Below are positions 1 to 6,497 of a stretch of 46,594 bases of DNA, piece after piece; within the stretch, counting starts at the first letter, position 1, and each line of letters opens with the position of its first letter. The notes below the pieces were generated by a model that was not told where the DNA came from, searched no databases, and worked only from the letters and a program-made list of their open reading frames with translations. The stretch lies in assembly GCF_016862795.1 (NCBI RefSeq), contig NZ_BONQ01000059.1, positions 1-46,594 of the forward strand, in the 5' to 3' direction. The stretch is from Dactylosporangium siamense. Its GTDB lineage: Bacteria > Actinomycetota > Actinomycetes > Mycobacteriales > Micromonosporaceae. The position numbers were made by a program, and so were the translations under genes.

Positions 1-1074
1 TGACGGAATTGTCGCGTGCACGGCGAAGCCACCGGCACCGTCCGTCGTCAGCGAGCCGCCCAACGCCTCGACCCGCTCCCGCATCCCGGTCAGCCCGTGC
101 CCTTCCGGCGCGGTGGAGCCCTGGCCGTCGTCGGCGACCGTGACCTCGGTCGTCGGTCCGTAGTGGACGGTGACCGTGACGGTCCGCGCCGCGGCGTGCC
201 GCACGGTGTTGGTGAGCGCCTCACGGACGATGAGGCCGACCGCCGTGCGCACCGGCAGCGCCGCGCCGGCACCCTCGACGTGCAGGTGCGCGTCCAGCCC
301 CGCGGCACGGACCTGCGACACGAGCGCCTCCAGGTCGAGCGGTTCGGCGGTCGGCCGGCGGTCGTCGCGGAGCACCCCGACGAGCGAGGACAGGTCGCCC
401 ATCGCCTTGCGCCGCACGTCCTGCGCCACCCGCAGCGCCGCGCGGGCCTCGTCCGGCGCCGTGTCCAGGGCGTCCGCGGCCACGTTGAGGTGCACCCCGA
501 CGACCGCGAGGGTGTGCGCCACCGTGTCGTGCACCTCCCGGGCGACCCGCAGCCGCTCCTCGGCGCGCTGCTGCTCGATCTCGGCGTGCTGCTGCTGGAA
601 CTCGGCGTGCTGCTGCTGGATGGCCGTGTGCATCCAGCGCCGCCAGTTGCCGATCGCGATCGTCACCGCGAGCGCCGCGATCAGCCACAGCACGTCCGGG
701 CCGACGCCGGCGAGCGCCCGGCTCGCGCTGTGCTGCAGCACCGCCCACTCCAGGGTGAACGCCCACACGGCGTGCACGGCCGCGATCCCGACGACCAGCC
801 GCAGCCGTGGGCGCGGGCCGATGACCACCGACACGTACAGCAGCGTCACCGGCCACAACCAGCCGCCGGTGGTGAGCTCGGCGACCCGCATCGCCACGAC
901 GCTGCAGATCCCGGTGACCAGGCCGGTGAGCGGCCACTTGACCTGCGCCCACACCAGCGCCGCGAGCCAGGTCGCGAGGGGCAGTGCCCCGGCGGCGAGG
1001 TCGCCCCCGCTGCCGCTGAGCACGGCGATGAACGTGACCGCGGCGAACGCGGCGACCATCTGCGGTTTCGTCAT
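1..1074 (-). CDS. NarL/DesK-type sensor histidine kinase (3' end cut by window)
   Basis: Two-component sensor kinase that should phosphorylate a LuxR-type response regulator lying beyond the left edge. From ATG at 1074 the frame runs open to base 1 (358 codons) without a stop, so only the extreme C-terminus is missing. Residues 1-140 contain several hydrophobic membrane segments. Residues 152-175 are a Gln/Glu/His-rich coiled coil built of heptads. The HisKA_3 motif is REVHDTVAHTLAVVGVHLN with phospho-acceptor His182. The HATPase_c domain follows, with an N-box (REALTNTVRHA) and Gly-rich lids (ADDGQG, GHGLTGMRERV). All catalytic boxes are intact. The ligand is unknown; the short, mostly membrane-embedded sensor suggests a membrane or envelope signal (inference). 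Confidence 0.88.
   Translation of the reverse strand, partial: MTKPQMVAAFAAVTFIAVLSGSGGDLAAGALPLATWLAALVWAQVKWPLTGLVTGICSVVAMRVAELTTGGWLWPVTLLYVSVVIGPRPRLRLVVGIAAVHAVWAFTLEWAVLQHSASRALAGVGPDVLWLIAALAVTIAIGNWRRWMHTAIQQQHAEFQQQHAEIEQQRAEERLRVAREVHDTVAHTLAVVGVHLNVAADALDTAPDEARAALRVAQDVRRKAMGDLSSLVGVLRDDRRPTAEPLDLEALVSQVRAAGLDAHLHVEGAGAALPVRTAVGLIVREALTNTVRHAAARTVTVTVHYGPTTEVTVADDGQGSTAPEGHGLTGMRERVEALGGSLTTDGAGGFAVHATIPS
568..623. repeat. 21-bp tandem repeat encoding coiled-coil heptads
   Basis: Two full units and a partial third of a 21-bp repeat (568-588, 589-609, 610-623) lie in the kinase gene. On the coding strand each unit encodes one heptad of the type QQQHAE(F/I), in the linker between the last membrane segment and the HisKA domain. 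Confidence 0.7.
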
Positions 1075-1135
1075 GCCGTCGAACGCTAGGCGTGGCACCG
1101 GGCCAGGTCGTCGTCCGCGCGGAGGCACCGTCTCG

Positions 1136-1151
1136 TACACCATATGGAGTA
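1136..1151. promoter_or_regulatory. Near-perfect palindrome upstream of the sensor kinase
   Basis: TACACCATATGGAGTA has arms TACxCCAT/ATGGxGTA with one mismatched pair. It lies 62 bp upstream of the kinase ATG and 50 bp upstream of the small ORF at 1202, in a 127-bp intergenic gap. It could be an operator for either gene; there is no direct evidence of function. Confidence 0.3.
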
Positions 1152-1201
1152 TCAGGCAGCAGGCTGATGTATCCACGGTGCCGTCGTTAGCGTTGCCGCC
1201 C

Positions 1202-1393
1202 ATGGAGCACCGCTGCGGCAAGCATGCCGTCCTGGCCAACCCGGCGTCGCGCATCCCGGTCTGGATGGAGTGCGCCGTCCACCGGTACACCGGCTACCAG
1301 ATCGACCGCCGCTTCGCCGTCGTCGTCGCCCTGGAGTTCTCCTACGAGGAGACCGCGTCATACGAGTGGATCATCGAACACGGCATGCTCTAG
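1202..1393 (+). CDS. Small hypothetical protein (63 aa)
   Basis: Short ORF starting at ATG 1202 (MEHRCGKHAVLANP...) and ending in a TAG whose CTAG context also holds the stop of the convergent homocitrate-synthase-like gene. Two Cys and several His near the N-terminus (HRCGKH, ECAVHR) could bind metal, but the spacing matches no family I recognise. No signal peptide or membrane segment. The amino-acid mix looks protein-like, and the frame ends exactly at the neighbour's stop, which favours a real gene. No clear Shine-Dalgarno sequence. I do not assign a function. Confidence 0.42.
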   Translation: MEHRCGKHAVLANPASRIPVWMECAVHRYTGYQIDRRFAVVVALEFSYEETASYEWIIEHGML

Positions 1394-2637
1394 CTCGTGT
1401 ACCCCGGATAGAGCAGCGCCAGCTCGTCCGGATACGTGGCGATCAGCCGCAGCTCGTCGTCGGTCAGCGGCCGTCCCGTCGCCGCGTTGCACAGCTGGAC
1501 GAGCTTGAACGCCAGGTCCTCGTCCTTGACGTCGACACCGAGGTCGTCCATGACGTGCCGGAAGCCGGCGAGGCCGCCGTACTCGCCGGTGAGCACCAGC
1601 CGGCCGTTCCTGGCGTGCCGGTCGGCGGGGAACGGGCCGAGGGTGTCGTCGTCGTACAGCTCGTAGTTGCGATGGTCCTTGAGCGCCCCGTCGGCGTGGA
1701 TGCCCGACTCGTGCGCGAACGCGTTGACCCCGACGCCCGGCTGGTGCTGCGGCAGCGGCTGGCCGAACGCGTAGGACGCCCAGGCCGCGAACCGGCGCGC
1801 CCAGGTCAGGTCGATCGGGTCGCCGATGGCGTTTTCGGGCACGCCGAAGCCGTGCCGCAGCGCCAGGATGGTGGAGATCAGGTCCGCGTTGCCGGACCGC
1901 TCGCCGATCCCGTTGACGCACGTGTTGATCCACGCGTCCTGCCCCGCGGCCAGGTCGCCGAACGCGCCCGCGAGGGAGTTGGCGACGGCCATGCCGAGGT
2001 CGTTGTGGCAGTGCGTCTCCACCGGCATCCCGGTCGCCGTCGCGAGGGCGGCGAACCGTTCCCCGATCCGGCCGGGGGTGTCGCCGCCGATGGTGTCGCA
2101 GTACCGGACCCGGTCGGCACCCGCCGCACGGGCGGCGATCGCGAACTCGGTGAGGAACCCGTCGTCGGTCCGCGACCCGTCCTCGGCGTTGACCCCGACC
2201 GTCCGGACGCCGGCCTGCTTCGCCGCCCGCACCGCGGCAACCATCTCCCGGATGACGGCGGCGCGGTCGAGCCGGCCCCGGAACTTCCCCCGCAGCATCT
2301 GATCCGACGTCGAGATCGACAGGTTGTAGTGCTCCAGGCCCAGCGGCGCGGCCTTCTCGACGTCGCCCTGGACGGCCCGGCACCAGCCTGACAGCCGCAG
2401 GTCGTGGAACGCGCCGGCCTGCTGCAGGGCGAGCTGCGCCCGCACGTACGGCACCTCGTGGAACAGGAACGGGAAGCCGATCTCCGACTGGGCGACACCC
2501 AGCTTGGCCAGGTAGAAATTGACCATCGTCTTGCCGAACTTCGACAGCCCGGTCCGAGCGGTCTGGACCCCGTCACGGTTGGTGACGTCGAGGAAGTGAA
2601 TCTGTGGCATGCCTTCGAGGTTGACCGTACGCCGCAT
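1390..2637 (-). CDS. Homocitrate / 2-isopropylmalate synthase-like acyltransferase (DRE-TIM)
   Basis: DRE-TIM metallolyase enzyme expected to condense acetyl-CoA (or another acyl-CoA) with a 2-oxoacid. N-terminal signature DVTNRDGVQT holds the catalytic Arg-Asp pair; metal-ligand motif ETHCHNDLGMAVANS and the conserved GIGERSGNADL follow. At 415 aa it lacks the C-terminal LeuA regulatory domain, so it fits the homocitrate-synthase/NifV/Re-citrate-synthase branch better than canonical LeuA. Substrate cannot be decided by eye. Two starts are possible: ATG 2637 (used here, no obvious SD) or ATG 2610 (MPQIHFLDVT). It diverges from a citrate synthase gene with only 39 bp between them, so shared regulation and linked chemistry are likely. 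Confidence 0.85.
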   Translation of the reverse strand: MRRTVNLEGMPQIHFLDVTNRDGVQTARTGLSKFGKTMVNFYLAKLGVAQSEIGFPFLFHEVPYVRAQLALQQAGAFHDLRLSGWCRAVQGDVEKAAPLGLEHYNLSISTSDQMLRGKFRGRLDRAAVIREMVAAVRAAKQAGVRTVGVNAEDGSRTDDGFLTEFAIAARAAGADRVRYCDTIGGDTPGRIGERFAALATATGMPVETHCHNDLGMAVANSLAGAFGDLAAGQDAWINTCVNGIGERSGNADLISTILALRHGFGVPENAIGDPIDLTWARRFAAWASYAFGQPLPQHQPGVGVNAFAHESGIHADGALKDHRNYELYDDDTLGPFPADRHARNGRLVLTGEYGGLAGFRHVMDDLGVDVKDEDLAFKLVQLCNAATGRPLTDDELRLIATYPDELALLYPGYTS

Positions 2638-2642
2638 GATGT

Positions 2643-2654
2643 GTCAATGTTGAC
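2643..2654. promoter_or_regulatory. Perfect palindrome in a 39-bp divergent promoter
   Basis: GTCAATGTTGAC (GTCAA-TG-TTGAC) lies 5 bp upstream of the homocitrate-synthase-like start and 22 bp upstream of the citrate synthase start. Its placement fits an operator controlling both genes. The HTH domain on the citrate synthase is one candidate binder (inference). Confidence 0.45.
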
Positions 2655-2676
2655 GAAAATCAAGTAGGAGGCGCTG

Positions 2677-4173
2677 GTGGGCAGGTGGATCGGGGCGGAC
2701 GAGGCGTCCCGGCGGCTCGGTGTGAAACCCGCCACCCTCTATGCGTATGTCAGCCGCGGTGTCCTGGCCCGTCGTAAGGGCGATGACGGCCGGAGCGTGT
2801 TCGACTCGGAGGAGATCGAGCGCCTCGCCCTGCGCGGCCGCCCCCGCCACCGCCCCGGCGCCGCGTCGGAGCTGGTGATCGAGTCGGCGGTGACCCTGCT
2901 CGGCCCGGACCGCGCGTACTACCGCGGCCGCGACGCCATCGACCTCGCCGCGACGGCCACCTTCGAGGCGGCCGCCACCTGGCTGTGGACCGGCGACCCG
3001 GCGGCCGGTGCCGCCGGGTGGGTCGCGGATCCGGTCGCGGTGGCGGCGGCCCGCGCGGCACAGGACCGGCTCCCACCGGGAGTGCTGCCCCTGGAGCGGC
3101 TCCAGGTCATCACCACGACGCTCGCCGCCGCCGACCCGGTCCGCCTGACCCTGGACCCGGAGGCGGTCATCCGCACCGGCCGGTCCCTGATCGCCGGCCT
3201 CATCGACGCGCTGCCCAACCCGTCCGCCGTCGCCGTTCCCGGCACCGGTGCCGTTCCCGGCGCCGGATCCGCGGTCGGCACCGGATCCGCGGCCGACGGC
3301 GGGGGTGCGGCGGGCGGCGGGGGTGCGATCGCGTGGCGGCTGTGGGAGAAGCTTGCCGCGCCCGACGCCGATCCCGCGCTCGCCGACGTGCTGCGGTTCG
3401 CGATGGTGCTGCTCGCCGACCATGAGCTGGCCGCGTCGACCCTCGCCGCCAGGGTCGCCGCCTCGGTGCGCGCCGACCCCTATGCCGTCGTCGCGGCCGG
3501 CCTCGGCGTCACCAGCGGCGCCCTGCACGGCGGCGCCTCCCTCGGCGTCGAGGCGATGCTCGCCGAGGCCACCGACCCGTCCCTGGCCGGCGCCGTGATG
3601 GGCCAGCGGCTCCGCCGCGGCGAACGCATCCCGGGCTTCGGCCACGCCGTCTACAAGTCCGGCGACGCCCGCGCCACGGCGCTCCTCGACCGCATCCGCG
3701 CCGCGACCCGTCCCGATCCGTCCGCCTCCGCCCCGCCATCTGCGGACCCGGTCGTCGCGGCGGCCATCGACCCGGTCGCTGCGGCAGTCACCAGTCCGGT
3801 CGCCTCGGGGATCACCGGCCCGGTCGCCTCGGGGATCACCGGTCCGGTCGCCTCGGGGATCACCGGTCCGGTCACGTCGGTGGTCACCGGCACGGTCGCT
3901 GCCCCGGTCCGCGCCGGCCGGGTCGGCGTGCCGCATCCGGCGCTCGCCGTCGCCGACGCGATCCTCGCCGAGGCGGGCCGCCGCCACCTCCCGCACGTCA
4001 ACGTCGACTTCGCTCTCGGCCTGCTGACCACCCTCGCCGGCATGCCCCGCGGCGCCGGCGAGGCGATCTTCGCCGTCGCCCGCACCGCGGGCTGGCTCGC
4101 CCACGCCATGGAGGAGTACGCCCACCCGACCAGGCTCCGGCTACGCGCCTCGTACACCGGCCCGCTCGCCTGA
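2677..4173 (+). CDS. Citrate synthase with N-terminal MerR-like HTH
   Basis: Citrate/2-methylcitrate synthase family enzyme (498 aa) condensing an acyl-CoA with oxaloacetate. GTG start at 2677, with AGGAG at 2666-2670. Residues about 5-60 form a MerR-like DNA-binding domain (ADEASRRLGVKPATLYAYV). Citrate synthase catalytic motifs are intact: GALHGGAS (His), PGFGHAVYK (His) and NVDFALGLL (Asp). Two low-complexity insertions interrupt the enzyme: a Gly/Ala-rich stretch around residues 190-215, and six octapeptide repeats at residues 358-405, between the second catalytic His and the catalytic Asp. HTH-citrate synthases are a recognised actinobacterial type, but the repeats are unusual. Whether the protein binds DNA, perhaps the palindrome at 2643, is unknown. 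Confidence 0.9.
   Translation: MGRWIGADEASRRLGVKPATLYAYVSRGVLARRKGDDGRSVFDSEEIERLALRGRPRHRPGAASELVIESAVTLLGPDRAYYRGRDAIDLAATATFEAAATWLWTGDPAAGAAGWVADPVAVAAARAAQDRLPPGVLPLERLQVITTTLAAADPVRLTLDPEAVIRTGRSLIAGLIDALPNPSAVAVPGTGAVPGAGSAVGTGSAADGGGAAGGGGAIAWRLWEKLAAPDADPALADVLRFAMVLLADHELAASTLAARVAASVRADPYAVVAAGLGVTSGALHGGASLGVEAMLAEATDPSLAGAVMGQRLRRGERIPGFGHAVYKSGDARATALLDRIRAATRPDPSASAPPSADPVVAAAIDPVAAAVTSPVASGITGPVASGITGPVASGITGPVTSVVTGTVAAPVRAGRVGVPHPALAVADAILAEAGRRHLPHVNVDFALGLLTTLAGMPRGAGEAIFAVARTAGWLAHAMEEYAHPTRLRLRASYTGPLA
3748..3891 (+). repeat. Six 24-bp tandem repeats inside the citrate synthase gene
   Basis: In-frame repeats of 24 bp starting at 3748, 3772, 3796, 3820, 3844 and 3868. 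Each encodes an octapeptide of the PVASGITG type. The three central copies are nearly identical (one base differs); the outer ones are diverged. They form a Val/Ala/Gly/Thr loop inserted between catalytic motifs. Confidence 0.85.
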
Positions 4174-4188
4174 CGCGCTCCTATCGCT

Positions 4189-4242
4189 CATGATCCCGGA
4201 GACCTCGGGCAGTCACAGGTGCGCGAACTCGACCGGATCATG
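4189..4242. repeat. 54-bp palindromic element, copy C (diverged)
   Basis: Ends in the perfect 11-bp inverted arms GCTCATGATCC (4186-4196) and GGATCATGAGC (4235-4245). It aligns without gaps to the element at 6438-6491 (40 of 54 positions by hand count). Outer pair 2/53 and inner pair 18/37 changed on both sides, preserving pairing, while some inner pairs are lost. It lies between two convergent stop codons; its right half encodes the last residues of the YhhN protein. Likely a bidirectional terminator. Confidence 0.65.
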
Positions 4243-4872
4243 AGCAGTGCGCGGGGTGGCGCTGCCGGTGGTGATGAGCAGGAGCGCGGCGATGTACGTG
4301 GTCATGACGACCAGGTCGCGGCCGGGGAAGTCCAGGTCGGCGGCGCCCAGGCCGATCAGCAGATCCGAGAGCAGGAACAGCGCGGCGCCCAGGGCGACCA
4401 CCCGGGACACGCCCGCCGCGGCGGCGGCCATGGCGCTCAACGCCAGGCTGTACACCAGAATCGGGACACGCAACGCACCCAGTGACGGCCACAGCAGGAC
4501 GTTGAGCGCCGCCCACAACACGCCGTAGCCGATCGCCGCGGGCAGCAGCAGGGGAGCGCGGCGGCGGAAGGCGAGCAGGAAGCAGATCTGGGTGCCCAGG
4601 AAGCAGGCCATGCCCAGCAGGAAGGGCACGGAGCCCGGCACGAGCAGGGCGACGTCGCCCGCGAAGGCGAAGACCAGACCCCACCCGACGAGGACGCTCA
4701 GGCCGTGGTCTCGGTCGGGCCGTAGGGACATGCCGGCCTTGCGGTAGAGGTACCAGAGCAGCAACGGGGCAAGGAGCGGCTTGGCGATCCACTGCAACGG
4801 GTGCCAGGCCAGCGCGACACCCGTGAGCTCGACAGCGGCGGCGACGGCGAAGAGCCGCAGGGGCAGGCTCAT
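4213..4872 (-). CDS. YhhN/TMEM86-family lysoplasmalogenase
   Basis: Integral membrane protein (219 aa) with about eight hydrophobic segments and YhhN-family features (HPLQWIAKPLLAPLLLW near the N-terminus, then GDVALLV and FLLSDLLIGL motifs). Characterised family members hydrolyse the vinyl-ether bond of lysoplasmalogens, giving an aldehyde and a glycerophospho-headgroup. ATG at 4872 overlaps the upstream TGA by four bases (ATGA), so translation is probably coupled to the hydroxylase gene. The final residues (HDPVEFAHL) are encoded inside palindromic element C, hinting that the repeat replaced the original C-terminus. Third gene of a predicted ether-lipid operon. Confidence 0.8.
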   Translation of the reverse strand: MSLPLRLFAVAAAVELTGVALAWHPLQWIAKPLLAPLLLWYLYRKAGMSLRPDRDHGLSVLVGWGLVFAFAGDVALLVPGSVPFLLGMACFLGTQICFLLAFRRRAPLLLPAAIGYGVLWAALNVLLWPSLGALRVPILVYSLALSAMAAAAAGVSRVVALGAALFLLSDLLIGLGAADLDFPGRDLVVMTTYIAALLLITTGSATPRTAHDPVEFAHL

Positions 4873-5693
4873 GAGGGCTGCCAGCCGGGGCGGCCGAACA
4901 CGAAGCGCAGGCGGTCCCGCCAGGTGGACGCCGACCGCACGTCACGCCAGATGTCGCGGTACTCGTGGGTGGCGACGCGCAGGGGGTTGTAGGTGCCGAT
5001 GTTCTTCGTCAGGCCGTAGCGGACGCGGGCCTGCTCGGGTTCGAACGTGCGGAAGAGGCGGTCCCAGATGATGAGGATGCCGCCGTAGTTGCGGTCCAGG
5101 TATTCGGGGTTGGCGCCGTGGTGGACGCGGTGGTGTGACGGGGTGTTGAAGAACCACTCGAGCGGCGGCCACAGGCGGTTGACCCGCTCGCTGTGCAGGA
5201 AGAACTGGTAGGCGAGGCTGATCGACTGCTGCAGGAACACCATCCACGGCGGGATGCCCAGCAGGGGCAGGAACAGCCAGAACGGGGTGCTGGTCATCGG
5301 GGTCCAGCTCTGCCGCAGCGCCGTGGACAGGTTGAAGAAGACGCTGGAGTGGTGCACGACGTGACCGGCCCAGAAGAGCCGGATCTCGTGGTGCAGGCGG
5401 TGGAACCAGTAGTAGGCGAAGTCGTCGGCGAAGAACAGCAGCGCCCAGGTCCACGGGCTGTGCGGGTCGAGCTTCAGCGGGGTGAGGACGTACAGGCCGG
5501 CGAAGGCGAGCGCGACGAGGATCTTCCACGGCACGCCGATCACCTGGCTGCCGAGGCCCATGGAGAGGCTGGTGCTGGTGTCGCGGACCTCGTAGCCGCG
5601 CTCGTCGTCGTCGGGCAGGAAGCGGTAGGAGATCGCCTCCATGACGATGAGCAGCAGGAACGCGGGCACGGCGTAGAGCACGGCGGGGATCAT
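4869..5693 (-). CDS. Fatty-acid hydroxylase/sterol desaturase superfamily, alkylglycerol-monooxygenase-like
   Basis: Membrane di-iron oxygenase of 274 aa. ATG at 5693 is preceded by GGAAGG. The superfamily histidine clusters are complete: WFHRLHHE, GHVVHH and SHHRVHHG. Hydrophobic segments occupy roughly residues 1-20, 50-70 and 130-165. From the cluster WAGHVVHH through NLSTALRQS, FNTPSHHRVHHG, NYGGILIIWDR and RYGLTKNI, it resembles animal alkylglycerol monooxygenase (AGMO/TMEM195) more than sterol C5-desaturases (recalled motifs, not an alignment). AGMO cleaves O-alkyl glycerol ethers and in animals needs tetrahydrobiopterin. The neighbouring lysoplasmalogenase supports an ether-lipid role. 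Overlaps the preceding gntR stop and the following start by four bases each. Other hydroxylase substrates remain possible. Confidence 0.8.
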   Translation of the reverse strand: MIPAVLYAVPAFLLLIVMEAISYRFLPDDDERGYEVRDTSTSLSMGLGSQVIGVPWKILVALAFAGLYVLTPLKLDPHSPWTWALLFFADDFAYYWFHRLHHEIRLFWAGHVVHHSSVFFNLSTALRQSWTPMTSTPFWLFLPLLGIPPWMVFLQQSISLAYQFFLHSERVNRLWPPLEWFFNTPSHHRVHHGANPEYLDRNYGGILIIWDRLFRTFEPEQARVRYGLTKNIGTYNPLRVATHEYRDIWRDVRSASTWRDRLRFVFGRPGWQPS

Positions 5694-6391
5694 GCTCGGG
5701 TTTCCTTCCGGTCCGATATGGGGGCGGTGAGCAGGGTCTGGGCCTCGGCGAAGGCCTCGGCGGAGGCGCCGGCGGCGATGTGCGCGGCGAGCCGGCGGTG
5801 GCCGGCGACGTCGAGCAGCTCGGCGGTGCGCAGGGTGGGCGGGACGTGACCGACGGCGAGCGCGCCGCTGACGAGGCTGTTGAAGGCCAGGAGGTACGCG
5901 GTGTTGCCGCTGCCCGCCACGACGGCCCGCCACAGCGCGACGTTCGCCTCGCCCATGCGGTCCAGGTCGGGGGCGGCGGCGGCGAGCGCGTCGACCGAGG
6001 CGATGACGGTTTCCTTTGCGGCGGGGGTGCCGCGGAGCGCGCACAACCTGGCCGCGTCGGCTCCCAGGCAGGCACGCATCTCCATCATGTCGCGCACGAG
6101 GGTGCTGACCGGCAGGATGTCGCCGCTGGACATCGCAAGGTCGAGGCCGGCGTGCACCCGCCAGTCCAGGACCCTGGTCGCGCCGCCCTGGCTGACCTTG
6201 ACCAGGCCGAGCTGCTGCAGCCGGCGCAGCGCCTCGCGCACGGCGTGCCGGTTCACCTCGAACGTCGCGGCGAGCTCCCGCTCGCTCGGCAGCGGGGCGT
6301 CGGGCGCGTAGGCGCCGCTGAGGACGGCGTCGCGCAGCTGCGCGAAGACGTGGTCGGACACGGAGCTGCGGGGTGCCGGCGTCAATGTCAC
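5690..6391 (-). CDS. GntR/FadR-family transcriptional regulator
   Basis: Regulator of 233 aa. Residues 5-75 form the GntR winged helix (VFAQLRDAVLSGAYAPDAPLPSERELA, then VNRHAVREALRRLQQLGLV). The C-terminal part is an all-helical FCD-type effector domain (DMMEMRACLGADAARLCA...). It is the first gene of the operon and its stop overlaps the hydroxylase start (ATGA). A perfect FadR-type palindrome lies 22 bp upstream, so autoregulation and control of the operon are likely. A lipid-derived acid or acyl-CoA is a plausible effector, by analogy with the family and operon content (inference). Confidence 0.9.
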   Translation of the reverse strand: MTLTPAPRSSVSDHVFAQLRDAVLSGAYAPDAPLPSERELAATFEVNRHAVREALRRLQQLGLVKVSQGGATRVLDWRVHAGLDLAMSSGDILPVSTLVRDMMEMRACLGADAARLCALRGTPAAKETVIASVDALAAAAPDLDRMGEANVALWRAVVAGSGNTAYLLAFNSLVSGALAVGHVPPTLRTAELLDVAGHRRLAAHIAAGASAEAFAEAQTLLTAPISDRKETRA

Positions 6392-6413
6392 GCGGCGACT
6401 GTCTCACACATCA

Positions 6414-6428
6414 ACTGGTTGGACCAGT
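6414..6428. promoter_or_regulatory. FadR-type operator
   Basis: ACTGGTTGGACCAGT is a perfect inverted repeat (ACTGGT-TGG-ACCAGT). It contains the TGGT-N3-ACCA core known for FadR-subfamily GntR regulators. It lies 22 bp upstream of the regulator start, where binding would block its own promoter. Confidence 0.75.
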
Positions 6429-6437
6429 CCCGCGTTT

Positions 6438-6491
6438 CGTGATCCGGTAGACCTTGGGCACCCAGGGGTACGCAAGGTCTACCGGATCACG
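6438..6491. repeat. 54-bp palindromic element, copy A
   Basis: Perfect 19-bp arms (6438-6456 and 6473-6491) flank a 16-base centre that itself contains ACCC-AG-GGGT. It starts six bases after the stop of the transglycosylase-like gene and ends about 45 bases upstream of the gntR start. It probably terminates the 6498-7187 transcript and insulates the ether-lipid operon promoter. No T-tract is present. See copies at 4189 and 34130. Confidence 0.8.
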
Positions 6492-6497
6492 GGAAAG

